From CAZQGO01 sp964593065 (GTDB lineage Bacteria; Oederibacteriota; JAAXVQ01), in assembly GCA_964593065.1 (NCBI GenBank), contig CAZQGO010000001.1:1-64000 (forward strand): 64,000 nt of DNA, given 5' to 3'. The translations under genes and the position numbers were made by a program. Under the pieces are notes generated by a model that had not been told where the DNA came from, made no database searches, and was given only the letters and a program-made list of their open reading frames with translations. Every line of letters begins with the position of its first letter. The first letter of the stretch is position 1. This document shows, piece after piece, positions 1-8,790 of this stretch.

Positions 1-1
1 G

Positions 2-535
2 GCGGACATGGTCATCGAAAAGGCCAAACGGCTGGCGGAGCACAAGCGGGACGTGGTCATTCTGCTGGATTCCATCACGCGCCTGGGCCGGGCCAACAAC
101 GCCGTGGTGCCGCCTTCCGGCAAAATATTGTCAGGCGGCGTGGACTCGAACGCCCTGCAGCGGCCGAAGCGCTTCTTCGGCACCGCGCGCGCCCTGGAGG
201 AGGGCGGCAGCATCACCATCATCGCCACGGCCCTGATCGACACCGGCAGCCGCATGGACGAGGTCATCTTCGAGGAGTTCAAGGGCACCGGCAACATGGA
301 ATTGTGCCTCGACCGCAAGCTGGCGGAAAAGCGCATCTTCCCGGCCATCGACATCGGCCGTTCGGGCACGCGCAAGGAGGAGCTGTTGATCCCGCCGGAC
401 GACCTGGCCCGCATCTGGATCCTGCGCAAGGTGCTGAATCCCATCGGCACGGTGGAAGCCATGGAGCTGCTCATCGACAAGATGGGCAAGACCAAGAGCA
501 ACAAGGCCTTCCTCGAGGCCATGAACACCGCCTAG
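2..535 (+). CDS. rho: Transcription termination factor Rho (C-terminal part, cut by window edge)
   Basis: Hexameric RNA-dependent ATPase that releases transcripts at Rho-dependent terminators. Only the last 177 residues are visible; the reading frame is open at the left edge, so the N-terminal RNA-binding domain and Walker A lie outside. Visible are the Walker B strand (VVILLDSITRLGRA), the Q-loop region (ILSGGVDSNAL), the R-loop region (FEEFKGTGNMEL) and the arginine-bearing segment DIGRSGTRKEELL, all typical of the Rho ATPase core. The C-terminus is of usual length. rpmE follows after 281 bp; rho-rpmE adjacency is common in many phyla. Identification is very secure. Confidence 0.97.
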   Translation, partial: ADMVIEKAKRLAEHKRDVVILLDSITRLGRANNAVVPPSGKILSGGVDSNALQRPKRFFGTARALEEGGSITIIATALIDTGSRMDEVIFEEFKGTGNMELCLDRKLAEKRIFPAIDIGRSGTRKEELLIPPDDLARIWILRKVLNPIGTVEAMELLIDKMGKTKSNKAFLEAMNTA

Positions 536-777
536 CGGCCGGAGCGGTTGATCCGCTGCCGCCGGATCTCTCGGAACCAGATTGCCTTTCCCGCAAAACG
601 GGAATCCAGGACCCCTGCTTTAATCATATTCCCGATATTTCCGGGTCCCCACCGGCGGCAGGCGGGGAGGACGGGGAAAAAGCATTCATCTTCACTGCAG
701 GCGCTTTTGTCCGGACCCGGGATCTGGCCGGTTTTGACTTGTATCTGCCCCCAAGTTGTGCTATTTTTTAGCCCTTT

Positions 778-799
778 ACCCGGCCCGTTGGGGCCGGGT
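778..799 (+). promoter_or_regulatory. Stable hairpin in the rpmE leader
   Basis: A perfect 9-bp stem (ACCCGGCCC, 778-786, with GGGCCGGGT, 791-799) closed by a GTTG tetraloop ends five bases before the AGGAGG ribosome binding site of rpmE. It is followed by no T-run, so it is not an intrinsic terminator of rho. It could stabilise the mRNA or serve as a translational control element for L31; that role is inference. Confidence 0.5.
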
Positions 800-816
800 C
801 AGCAAGGAGGAACGCG

Positions 817-1026
817 ATGAAGCCCAAGATCCATCCCAAATACGAAGACACCACCATCACCTGCGCCTGCGGCAACGTCATCCATACCCGCTCCACCAAG
901 GCGCCGAACATCCGGGTGGAAATCTGCTCGGCCTGCCATCCCTTCTTCACCGGGACGCAGAAGCTGGTCGACACCGCCGGCCGCATCGAGAAATTCCGCC
1001 GGCGCTACTCCCAGAAATCCTCCTAG
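817..1026 (+). CDS. rpmE: 50S ribosomal protein L31 (zinc-binding form)
   Basis: Large-subunit ribosomal protein of 69 residues. The pattern MKPKIHPKY near the start and TCACGNV plus CSACHPFFTGTQKLVD later are L31 hallmarks. Four cysteines in two CxxC-like pairs (ITCACG and ICSACH) mark the zinc-binding type rather than the zinc-independent paralogue expressed under zinc starvation. The ATG at 817 has a perfect AGGAGG at 805-810. A strong intrinsic terminator follows, so it ends its transcription unit before thyX. Confidence 0.97.
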   Translation: MKPKIHPKYEDTTITCACGNVIHTRSTKAPNIRVEICSACHPFFTGTQKLVDTAGRIEKFRRRYSQKSS

Positions 1027-1048
1027 CGGTCCACGCCGTTTTTTCGGG

Positions 1049-1100
1049 GAACTCACCCGCGGGTCCTTTTCGCGCAAAGGACGGGTGAGTTCTTTACTTT
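1049..1100 (+). terminator. Rho-independent terminator after rpmE
   Basis: Two stacked perfect stems: GAACTCACCC (1049-1058) pairs with GGGTGAGTTC (1083-1092), and GTCCTTT (1063-1069) pairs with AAAGGAC (1076-1082), with a 4-nt bulge and a 6-nt loop. A T-rich tail TTTACTTTT follows. It separates rpmE from thyX and argues against any thyX start upstream of 1100. Confidence 0.88.
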
Positions 1101-1120
1101 TACTCCCCGGGGGGTTCGCC

Positions 1121-1813
1121 ATGCAGGTGCTGCTGCTCCAACATACGCCCGAGCCGGAACGGGCCGTGGCCCAGGCCGCGAAGTTGTGCTACTCGGCCGC
1201 GGGTCTGGAGGCCATCGCCGGCAAGCTGTCCCCGGAGCGGATCCGCGAATTCATCGGCCGGCTGGTCGAGCAGGGGCATTTCTCCGCGCTGGAGCACGCC
1301 GTTTTCAGCTTCGGCGTGGAGGGCGTTTCGCGGGCCCTCACCCACCAGTTGGTGCGGCATCGCCTGGCCTCCTATTCCCAGCAGAGCCAACGGTACGTCA
1401 CCTTCAAGGATTTCCCCTGCGTGACTCCGCCGTCCGTGGCCGCGAAGCCGGAGGCGGCGCGCCGTTTCACCGAGACCGTGGCCGGCATCCGGCGGGCGTA
1501 CGGCGAACTCCTGGAGGCCGGCATTCCCGCCGAGGATGCCCGCTACCTGCTGCCCAACGCCTGCGAGACGCGCATCGTGGTGACCATGAACGCGCGCGAG
1601 CTGCTGCATTTTTTCCGGCTCCGTTGCTGCAATCGGGCCCAGTGGGAGATCCACGAGTTGGCGGACCGCATGCTGGTCCTGGCCCGCCGCGCGGCCCCCG
1701 CGATTTTTGAGGGCGCCGGGCCGGGCTGCCTGTCCGGCCCCTGCCCGGAGGGCAAGATGACCTGCGGGAAATCCGGCGAAGTGCGCGAAAAATACCGCGG
1801 CTTGCAAGCCTGA
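1121..1813 (+). CDS. thyX: Flavin-dependent thymidylate synthase ThyX
   Basis: Makes dTMP from dUMP using methylene-tetrahydrofolate, with FAD and NADPH doing the reduction. The 230-residue protein carries the diagnostic RHRx7S motif: R79-H80-R81, then S89, in RHRLASYSQQSQRYV. The C-terminal half has the ThyX pattern with a conserved NACETRIV stretch and the helix LLHFFRLRCCNRAQWEI. I place the start at ATG 1121; an in-frame GTG at 1085 lies inside the preceding terminator stem and is unlikely. No classical thyA is seen here. Neighbours rpmE and DUF1385-prfA fit a conserved information-processing cluster. Confidence 0.96.
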   Translation: MQVLLLQHTPEPERAVAQAAKLCYSAAGLEAIAGKLSPERIREFIGRLVEQGHFSALEHAVFSFGVEGVSRALTHQLVRHRLASYSQQSQRYVTFKDFPCVTPPSVAAKPEAARRFTETVAGIRRAYGELLEAGIPAEDARYLLPNACETRIVVTMNARELLHFFRLRCCNRAQWEIHELADRMLVLARRAAPAIFEGAGPGCLSGPCPEGKMTCGKSGEVREKYRGLQA

Positions 1814-1855
1814 ACCGAACCTAAGACGGGCCGTAAGGCCCGGGAGGAGATCTCC

Positions 1856-2796
1856 ATGCCCCCCATTCCGGTCGGCGGGCAGGCCATTATTGAAGGCGTC
1901 ATGATCCGCGCGGGGAAGAGCCTGGCCATGGCGGCCCGGCGGGCGGACGGCTCCATCCGCCTGGAAACGCGAGCGGTGAACTCCTTGGCCGACCGCTGGC
2001 CGTGCTTGAAATGGCCGCTGCTGCGCGGAGCGCTGATGCTTTTTGAGTCCCTGCTCTTGGGTTTCCAGGCCTTGGAATGGTCCGGGGAGCAGGCCCTGGA
2101 GGAGGGGCCGGAAGACCCCGCGCGGCGGGCGCGCGGAGCCTGGCGGAAACAGGCGGTCCTGGGCCTGACCCTGCTTTTCGGATTGGGATTGGGTGTGCTG
2201 CTCTTCGTCGTGGCCCCGTACTACGCCGCCCAGGCGACGGCGAGGTGGCTGCCGGGCGGCAGCGGCTCGCTGGCCTTCAATCTGCAGAACGGGACCTATA
2301 AGATCGCGGTCTTCCTCCTCTACCTGGGAGGGATGTCCCTTCTCCCGGACCTGCGCCGCGTGTTCATGTACCACGGCGCCGAACACAAAAGCATTTTTGC
2401 CTGGGAGGACGGGCAAGACCTGAGTCCGGGCGCGGCCCGGGGCAAGAGCCGCTATCATCCGCGCTGCTCCACGGCCTTTCTGCTCCTGGTGGTGGTCGTG
2501 GCCATCCTGGTTTTTTCCCTGACCCTGCCCTCCGGCTTGCCCCTGCCGCGGCGCTTGCTGGGCGAGGTGGCGCTGGTGCTGCCGATCGCCGGCGTGACCT
2601 ACGAACTCCAGCGCCTGGCAGCGCGCCACAGCCGCGCCTTCTGGGCGCGCTGGCTCTCCCGCCCCGGACTGGCGCTCCAGCGCTTAACGACCCGCGAGCC
2701 GGACGGGCAGCAACTCGAAGTCGCGCTGACGGCCCTGCGGGCGGCCCTGGATCTGGAACGGGCCCGGCTGGGCGATTCATCCCGTGAGGCGGCAGC

Positions 2797-2812
<16 letters not shown>
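1856..2812 (+). CDS. DUF1385 family integral membrane protein
   Basis: A 318-residue membrane protein. The N-terminus PPIPVGGQAIIEGVMIR and the internal MYHGAEHKSI motif are signatures of the DUF1385 family. Hydrophobic segments lie at about residues 100-126, 147-162, 204-225 and 238-258. The family is repeatedly found next to prfA and prmC; its biochemical role is unknown to me. ATG 1856 has GGGAGGAG upstream. The 3' end overlaps the prfA start by 16 nt, indicating translational coupling. Confidence 0.88.
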
Positions 2813-3858
<1,046 letters not shown>

Positions 3859-3928
3859 CTCCGCCGCGGCGGATGTTCTTCCCGGCCGGGCCGGAGCCGC
3901 GGGACCCCCTTCGGGGGCGGTGCGGAGG

Positions 3929-4360
3929 TCAGCGTTTGCGGGGAGCGTGCCGCTGGCGCAGGCGCAGGTAACCGTCGCGGCAGGCGCCCAGCGCCTGCCA
4001 CTCGCAGCCTATGCAGATCATCCGGAAGTCTTCCTCGTCCAAGGCGGCGATGCGCTCTTCGATCTCCGGCACGGGGTAGGGATGGCCCAGTTTGAGCTTG
4101 AGGGCCCGCAGCGCCCTGCGGTCCAGCTCATTGGCCGACAGTCCCCGGTGGCCCAGGTGCTGGGGCGAGCATTCCCCTCCTTGGTGGGGGCAGGCGCGGC
4201 AGATGTGATCAAAGCCGGACTTGAGAATGACCCGCTGGACGCGCTTGGATTCGAAGGCCCTGGCCAAACGCTCCATTTCCTGAATGAAGGCCGGCGAATA
4301 GCCGTACCCCACGAAACCCAGGCGGCAGAGGAGATGATGGGGTCGTAAGGTCAGGGTCAC
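3929..4360 (-). CDS. DUF1284 family cysteine-rich protein
   Basis: A 143-residue protein beginning TLTLRPHHLLCRLGFVGYGYSP, the opening pattern of DUF1284. Cysteines cluster in ICRACPHQGGEC and MICIGCEWQALGAC, suggesting a metal or iron-sulfur site; this is inferred, as the family function is unknown to me. The GTG start at 4360-4358 overlaps the bioY stop as GTGA, so the two genes are translationally coupled. An upstream in-frame extension exists but lies within bioY and has no family resemblance, so I excluded it. Transcribed convergently with prfA. Confidence 0.78.
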   Translation of the reverse strand: MTLTLRPHHLLCRLGFVGYGYSPAFIQEMERLARAFESKRVQRVILKSGFDHICRACPHQGGECSPQHLGHRGLSANELDRRALRALKLKLGHPYPVPEIEERIAALDEEDFRMICIGCEWQALGACRDGYLRLRQRHAPRKR

Positions 4361-4956
4361 GCGTGGACCAGCTTCCGCAGCCGGGGGCCCGCGGTTTGGA
4401 TGAGGGCGGCCGCGGCGACGAGCTTGACGATGTCTCCGGGCAGGAACGGCAGAGTGCCCAGAGCCAAGGCCCGCGCCGGCGCCAGGTGCAGGCTGGCGCC
4501 GAGCCACAGGGTGCCGCAGGCCAGGATCAGCAGGTCCCCGAGGGCGAGGATCAGCAGCAGGAAAGGCCAGGAGCGCCGGCCGGGAGAGGCAAGCTGGCGG
4601 CCGATGAACCACGAGGCCAGGACAAAACCCACGAGATAGCCGCCGGTCGCGCCCAGCAGGGCCGGGGCGCCAAACGTCCCGCCGGCGTAAAGCGGAAGGC
4701 CCACGCCGCCCAGGAGCAGATAACTTCCCTGTGCCGCGGAACTTAAGCGGGATCCCAACAGGCCGGCGCCGGCGAGAACGAAAAAGGTCTGGAGAGTGAA
4801 GGGCACGGGATTGCCCGGCAAGAAGACGACCACCCAGGCGCCCAGGGCGGTCAGCAGCACCAGCGCGGACAAGGCGATAGCCTGCCGCAGCCTCAGGGAT
4901 GCGACGATTTCCCGTTCCAGAAACAGTTCCCGCAGAATGGAGACGCGCGCCGACAT
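4357..4956 (-). CDS. bioY: BioY biotin transporter, substrate-binding S component
   Basis: Biotin-specific S component of an ECF transporter, 199 residues and very hydrophobic with about six membrane helices. The diagnostic stretch is VPFTLQTFFVLAGAGLLGSRL followed by YLLLGGVGLPLYAGG. The start ATG at 4956 follows AAGGAGGG with correct spacing; a longer in-frame extension to 5106 crosses the promoter and is rejected. No EcfA/T genes are in the window, so it either shares a module elsewhere or works alone. A good sigma-70 promoter and a BirA-like inverted repeat lie upstream. Confidence 0.93.
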   Translation of the reverse strand: MSARVSILRELFLEREIVASLRLRQAIALSALVLLTALGAWVVVFLPGNPVPFTLQTFFVLAGAGLLGSRLSSAAQGSYLLLGGVGLPLYAGGTFGAPALLGATGGYLVGFVLASWFIGRQLASPGRRSWPFLLLILALGDLLILACGTLWLGASLHLAPARALALGTLPFLPGDIVKLVAAAALIQTAGPRLRKLVHA

Positions 4957-4993
4957 GGCACCCTCCTTAAAAGGAAAAAACAAATTCCAGGTT

Positions 4994-5022
4994 ATGGTAA
5001 GACGAGCCCGGGCGTCTGTCAA
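4994..5022 (-). promoter_or_regulatory. Promoter of the bioY-DUF1284 operon
   Basis: Read on the minus strand: -35 TTGACA (5022-5017), a 17-bp spacer, then -10 TACCAT (4999-4994), about 40 nt upstream of the bioY ATG. The -35 box lies inside one arm of the inverted repeat at 5016-5046, so a bound repressor would block polymerase. Confidence 0.7.
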
Positions 5023-5046
5023 CCGGAAAAAAAATAGAGTTGACAA
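5016..5046. promoter_or_regulatory. Candidate BirA-type biotin operator
   Basis: Arms CTGTCAAC (5016-5023) and GTTGACAA (5039-5046) match as inverted repeats at 7 of 8 positions, separated by 15 bp of A-rich DNA. This resembles the TTGTnAAC-spacer-GTTnACAA layout of biotin repressor sites, and it covers the -35 box of bioY. BirA itself is not in the window, so the assignment rests on form and gene context. Confidence 0.6.
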
Positions 5047-5068
5047 ACCGCGCTCCCGCGGCGCCTGG

Positions 5069-5896
5069 ATGTCCTGGGGGGCCGTCCGCTTGCGCCGGGC
5101 AGGCATCGGGCCGGCGGAGCGTGAAGCGCAGGAGCTTTTAGGCCATATCCTGCGCCTGACCCGGCCGCAGTTCCTCGCCGGCCTGGATCAAGCCGTGAGG
5201 CCGGATCCGGTGCGTCGCTACCGGCGTTTGATCGCCCGGCGCGCCCGGAGAATTCCCCTGCAGTATGTGCTGGGTTATGAAGAATTCGCGGGGTTGAAAT
5301 TCAAGGTGGGGCCCGGAGTGTTGATTCCCCGGCCGGAAACGGAGCTGATTTTGGAAGCCGCGGCCAGGCTCCGGGTTTCCCACCCCATGCGTTGGATCGC
5401 GGATTTGGGCACCGGTTCCGGCAACCTGGCGCTGGCGTTAGCCGCGCGCTTTCCGCAGGCACGCGTTTACGCCGTCGAAAATTCGGCCCGGGCCCTGCGC
5501 TGGGCCCGGCTGAACCGCAGGCGTTTGGGCCTGAAGAACGTCCACTTCAGGCTGGGGCGGGCGGATGCTCCGCTCCCCGTGCGCTGGCGCGGGCGTTTCG
5601 GCCTGGTGGTATCCAACCCCCCCTATGTCCCGCGCGCAGACCTCCCGCGTTTGCAGGCCGAGGTGCAGCGGGAACCCCGGCCGGCCCTGGATGGCGGCCT
5701 CACCGGCTTGGAGGGAATCCGCCGCCTGGGGGCGGCCGCCTTCCGCCTGTTGGCTCCGGAAGGAGTATTCATTTGCGAAATCGGTTATGGCCAGGAACCG
5801 GCGGCCAGCCGCATCCTTTTGGAATGCGGTTTTTCCGCCCAGGTATGCGACCGGGATTGGCATGGCATTCCGAGGATCATCACGGCCTTCAAATGA
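5069..5896 (+). CDS. prmC: Release factor glutamine methyltransferase PrmC
   Basis: SAM-dependent enzyme that methylates the GGQ glutamine of release factors. The 275-residue protein has the N-terminal PrmC helical domain, a SAM-binding loop DLGTGSGNLALAL near residue 112, and the catalytic NPPY at residues 183-186 in VVSNPPYVPRADL. ATG 5069 gives the expected N-terminus; longer in-frame extensions would run through bioY control DNA. A TTGACA at 5040-5045 overlaps the operator but has no clear matching -10 on this strand. Functional partner of prfA just upstream. Confidence 0.94.
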   Translation: MSWGAVRLRRAGIGPAEREAQELLGHILRLTRPQFLAGLDQAVRPDPVRRYRRLIARRARRIPLQYVLGYEEFAGLKFKVGPGVLIPRPETELILEAAARLRVSHPMRWIADLGTGSGNLALALAARFPQARVYAVENSARALRWARLNRRRLGLKNVHFRLGRADAPLPVRWRGRFGLVVSNPPYVPRADLPRLQAEVQREPRPALDGGLTGLEGIRRLGAAAFRLLAPEGVFICEIGYGQEPAASRILLECGFSAQVCDRDWHGIPRIITAFK

Positions 5897-6034
5897 CACC
5901 ACTCTCATTTCCGGAAACAAAATACCTGGTCTCAAACCCAGGCGAGATTATTTGAAATATGAAAAAAATATTTGTATTACAAGGGTAAAAAACAGTATAA
6001 TTATTTTGCTATTTTTTATTGATGTTTTTTGCAA

Positions 6035-6063
6035 TACTTGTATTTTTATTGTTGTATTATAAT
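6035..6063 (+). promoter_or_regulatory. Promoter region of the chemotaxis operon
   Basis: A perfect -10 TATAAT at 6058-6063 lies within about 110 bp of very AT-rich DNA (5960-6070), in sharp contrast to the GC-rich surroundings. The -35 is poor (TACTTG at 6035-6040, 17-bp spacing). The AT-rich tract may act as an UP-like or curved element; that is inference. Confidence 0.6.
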
Positions 6064-6104
6064 AGTTTAATTTGCGGCCAAGACAATTTTCCCAGGGAAC
6101 AACA

Positions 6105-6956
6105 GTGACTCCATCGCTTACGGGACCGGATATGCTGCCAGAGGAAGATTATCAGTTGGAAAAATTAAAGCAGCTGGTTTTCAAACATGACGGGCTGGAT
6201 TGCAAGTACTATAAAACCAACTATCTCAAAAGGCGCTTGGCAGTCCGCATGCGCGCCATGGGGATCAAGACCCTCAGTGAATACAACAATCTGCTCCGGC
6301 AGGATCCGGAGGAATTCGAGCGGCTGCTGGACCGCCTGACCATCAATGTATCCCACTTTTTCCGGGATCCGGCGACCTATAAATCCGTCGCCCAGCGCGT
6401 GGTGCCGCAGCTCAATGGGAAAAGCCGGATCCGGATCTGGAGCGCGGGCTGCGCCAACGGGGAGGAACCGTATTCCCTGGCCATGCTCTTCAAGGAAAAC
6501 CTGCCGTCCACGGCGAAGATCCATATCCTGGCCACCGACATTGATCCCACCTGTCTGGCCAGGGCGCAGGCCGGCTCGTATAAAAGCCATTTGCTGGCGG
6601 ACGTGCCGTTTTCCATGCGCCGGAAATACCTGAAGGAAGAAGGGGATGTGTACACGGTCACGCCGGAAGTGAAGTCGCTGATCGAGTTCCGGAAGCACGA
6701 TCTGACCGGTCCCATGCCGGAAGGCTTGTTCGAAGTCATCGTCTGCCGCAACGTGGTGATCTATTTTACACGCGAGCTGCAGGAGCATCTGTTTACGGAA
6801 TTTCACCGCCTGCTGGCGCCGGATGGATTTTTAATCCTGGGCAAGACCGAGGTCCTGCTCGCGGATTGCCGTTACCTCTACCAGATCATCGACGTGGGCG
6901 AGCGGGTCTATCGAAAACGGGAAGTGGAACCGCCGAGCGCAAATCCGGGCACCTAA
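6105..6956 (+). CDS. cheR: Chemotaxis protein methyltransferase CheR
   Basis: Transfers methyl groups from SAM to glutamates of chemoreceptors. An N-terminal helical domain (about residues 12-75) carries the basic stretch KTNYLKRRLAVRMRAMG. The methyltransferase domain includes WSAGCANGEEPYSLAM and VIVCRNVVIYF. Three starts are possible: TTG 6072, GTG 6105 and ATG 6132. I chose GTG 6105 because CAGGGA sits about seven bases upstream and TTG 6072 is almost on the transcription start predicted from the -10 box. First gene of the che operon; no receptor gene accompanies it. Confidence 0.93.
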   Translation: MTPSLTGPDMLPEEDYQLEKLKQLVFKHDGLDCKYYKTNYLKRRLAVRMRAMGIKTLSEYNNLLRQDPEEFERLLDRLTINVSHFFRDPATYKSVAQRVVPQLNGKSRIRIWSAGCANGEEPYSLAMLFKENLPSTAKIHILATDIDPTCLARAQAGSYKSHLLADVPFSMRRKYLKEEGDVYTVTPEVKSLIEFRKHDLTGPMPEGLFEVIVCRNVVIYFTRELQEHLFTEFHRLLAPDGFLILGKTEVLLADCRYLYQIIDVGERVYRKREVEPPSANPGT

Positions 6957-6971
6957 GGAGAAGCAAGCGCC

Positions 6972-8141
6972 GTGGAAAATGCTCAGGACCATATCAACCT
7001 CGGGATCGCCTTCGGCCTGACCCGCCGCTACCAGGATGCGATCCGGGAATTCGAAAAGGCGCTCAAGCTGAATCCCAAGGACGCCGAGGTGCATTTTCAT
7101 CTCGGCGGCCTCTATTCCAATATCGGGAAATACGATCAGGCCGTCAGCGAATACGAGCAGGTGCTGGCGGCCAATCCCATGCACGTCAACGCCCACTGCA
7201 AGCTGGGCCTCATTTACGCCAATACCGGCCGCTTGGACGGCGCGGTGCGCGCCTACGTCAAGGCCCTGGAGATCAATTCCGAGGATTCGGGGCTGCACAA
7301 CAACCTGGGGGACGTCTATTACAAGCAGGGAAAATGGGCCGAAGCCCAAGCCGAATACCACCGGGCCCTGGAGATCAATCCCAACCTCTCCGAGGTCCAT
7401 TTCAAGCTGGGCTACGTGCACGAGACCCAGGGCCATTACCCGGAGGCCGTCCAGGAATACGAGCAGGCCCTGCGGATCAATCCCCGGCACGCGGGGATCT
7501 TCAACATCATCGCGGGCGTCTACACCAAGATGGGGAAGCTGACCCAGGCGGAAGAAGCGTACCGCCACGCCCTGCGGCTCAACCCCGACGACCCCCTCGC
7601 CCTGCTGAACATGGGCGCGCTCCTGGCCAAGCTGGACAAACTGGAGGAGGCGGCCGGCTGCCTGCAGCGGGCGCTCAAGCTGAACCCCGTCAACATCGAC
7701 GCCAATATGCAGCTGGGGCACATCTACGCCCAGATGGGAAAATCGGAACAGGCCGTTTTGGAATATAAGAAAGTCCTCGAACTCAATCCGGACGACGCCG
7801 GCCTGCACAAAATCCTGGCCTTCATCTACGACCAGCAAAACGCGGTGGAGGATGCGCTGCGGGAATATGCCCTGGCCCTGGAATTGGCGCCCCAGGACTC
7901 GAGCCTGCACCTGGGACTGGCCAACCTGTACTACCGCCAGGGCGACCACGCGCACGCGCTGGAGGAATACAAGGCGGTCATCAAGCTCGAGTCGCATCAT
8001 GCCGAGGCCTATCTGAAACTGGGCAACATCTATTACAAGCAGCAGAAGAACGACAAGGCACTGGTGGCCTGGGAACGGTCCCTGGAACTGGATCCGAACA
8101 ACGAGATCCTGCGCAACAACATCAAATTCATCAAGGGCTGA
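6972..8141 (+). CDS. TPR-repeat protein of the chemotaxis operon (389 residues)
   Basis: Made almost entirely of about eleven tetratricopeptide repeats of 34 residues, with the usual pattern (for example FHLGGLYSNIGKYDQAVSEY and AHCKLGLIYANTGRLDGAV). It has no signal peptide or membrane segment, so it should be a cytoplasmic scaffold. The GTG start follows AAGGAG. It lies 15 nt after cheR and 7 nt before the CheW fusion. TPR domains fused to CheR are known to bind receptor complexes; here the repeats are a separate protein, so a scaffold or adaptor role is plausible inference. Confidence 0.85.
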   Translation: MENAQDHINLGIAFGLTRRYQDAIREFEKALKLNPKDAEVHFHLGGLYSNIGKYDQAVSEYEQVLAANPMHVNAHCKLGLIYANTGRLDGAVRAYVKALEINSEDSGLHNNLGDVYYKQGKWAEAQAEYHRALEINPNLSEVHFKLGYVHETQGHYPEAVQEYEQALRINPRHAGIFNIIAGVYTKMGKLTQAEEAYRHALRLNPDDPLALLNMGALLAKLDKLEEAAGCLQRALKLNPVNIDANMQLGHIYAQMGKSEQAVLEYKKVLELNPDDAGLHKILAFIYDQQNAVEDALREYALALELAPQDSSLHLGLANLYYRQGDHAHALEEYKAVIKLESHHAEAYLKLGNIYYKQQKNDKALVAWERSLELDPNNEILRNNIKFIKG

Positions 8142-8148
8142 CGACATC

Positions 8149-8790
8149 ATGGGCTTCATGGAATACAAACAGGAAAAATCGCTGGGAGAGCTGCTGCTCC
8201 AAAACGGCAAACTGCGGCCGGAACAGCTGCAGCTGGCGCTGTCCGAGCAGCAGCGAACCGCCGAGCCCCTGGGCAAGACCCTGATCCGCCTGGGATACGT
8301 CCACGAAGAGGAGGTTCTGCAGGCCCTGAAGGGGCTGCTGGTGGTGGTCTTCAAGCTGGAGCAGGAGGATTTCGCCTTCGAGGCCCTGTACGTCCAGCAC
8401 ATCATCACCTGGCAGGCGGTCAACAAGCTGCCTAAAATGCCCGAATACATCGAAGGCCTCCTCAACCACCGGGGCAAGATCATTCCCGTGATCAACCTGG
8501 CCATCCGGCTCGGGCGGACACCCGGACCCATCGGCGAGGACGCCCGCATCATCGTGGTCGAAAAAACCTCGCAGTTCTACGGCCTGCTCGTGGACGGGGT
8601 GGAGGCGGTCATGCAGCTGCCCCTGGAAAAAATCGAAAGCAGCCCCACGCTCCTGCACCGGATCGACCCGCGGTTTTTGTACGGCGTGGGCAAGTATGAG
8701 AAACGCATCATCACCCTGCTGCACTTGGACCCCATCTTGAGCGAGGTCATGACCCCCGAAAGCAGCCTGGACGGCGGAGAGACGGTATGA
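8149..8790 (+). CDS. CheW-domain protein with an MshEN/T2SSE_N-like N-terminus
   Basis: A 213-residue fusion. Residues about 8-62 (SLGELLLQNGKLRPEQLQLA, then TLIRLGYVHEEEVLQAL) look like the short N-terminal domain of type II secretion/pilus ATPases (MshEN/T2SSE_N), some of which bind cyclic-di-GMP. Residues about 63-205 form a CheW coupling domain, with MPEYIEGLLNHRGKIIPVINL as the diagnostic stretch. CheW normally links CheA kinase to receptors. The N-terminal assignment is tentative. The stop overlaps the next gene as ATGA. Confidence 0.82.
   Translation: MGFMEYKQEKSLGELLLQNGKLRPEQLQLALSEQQRTAEPLGKTLIRLGYVHEEEVLQALKGLLVVVFKLEQEDFAFEALYVQHIITWQAVNKLPKMPEYIEGLLNHRGKIIPVINLAIRLGRTPGPIGEDARIIVVEKTSQFYGLLVDGVEAVMQLPLEKIESSPTLLHRIDPRFLYGVGKYEKRIITLLHLDPILSEVMTPESSLDGGETV

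Noticed and set aside
1085..1120. Earlier GTG start for thyX
   Set aside because: It lies within the 3' stem of the rpmE terminator and adds residues unlike ThyX N-termini.
3859..3928. CCCCC-TTC-GGGGG hairpin between convergent prfA and DUF1284 genes as a bidirectional terminator
   Set aside because: The stem is only five base pairs and no T-run follows on either strand; kept out for lack of support.
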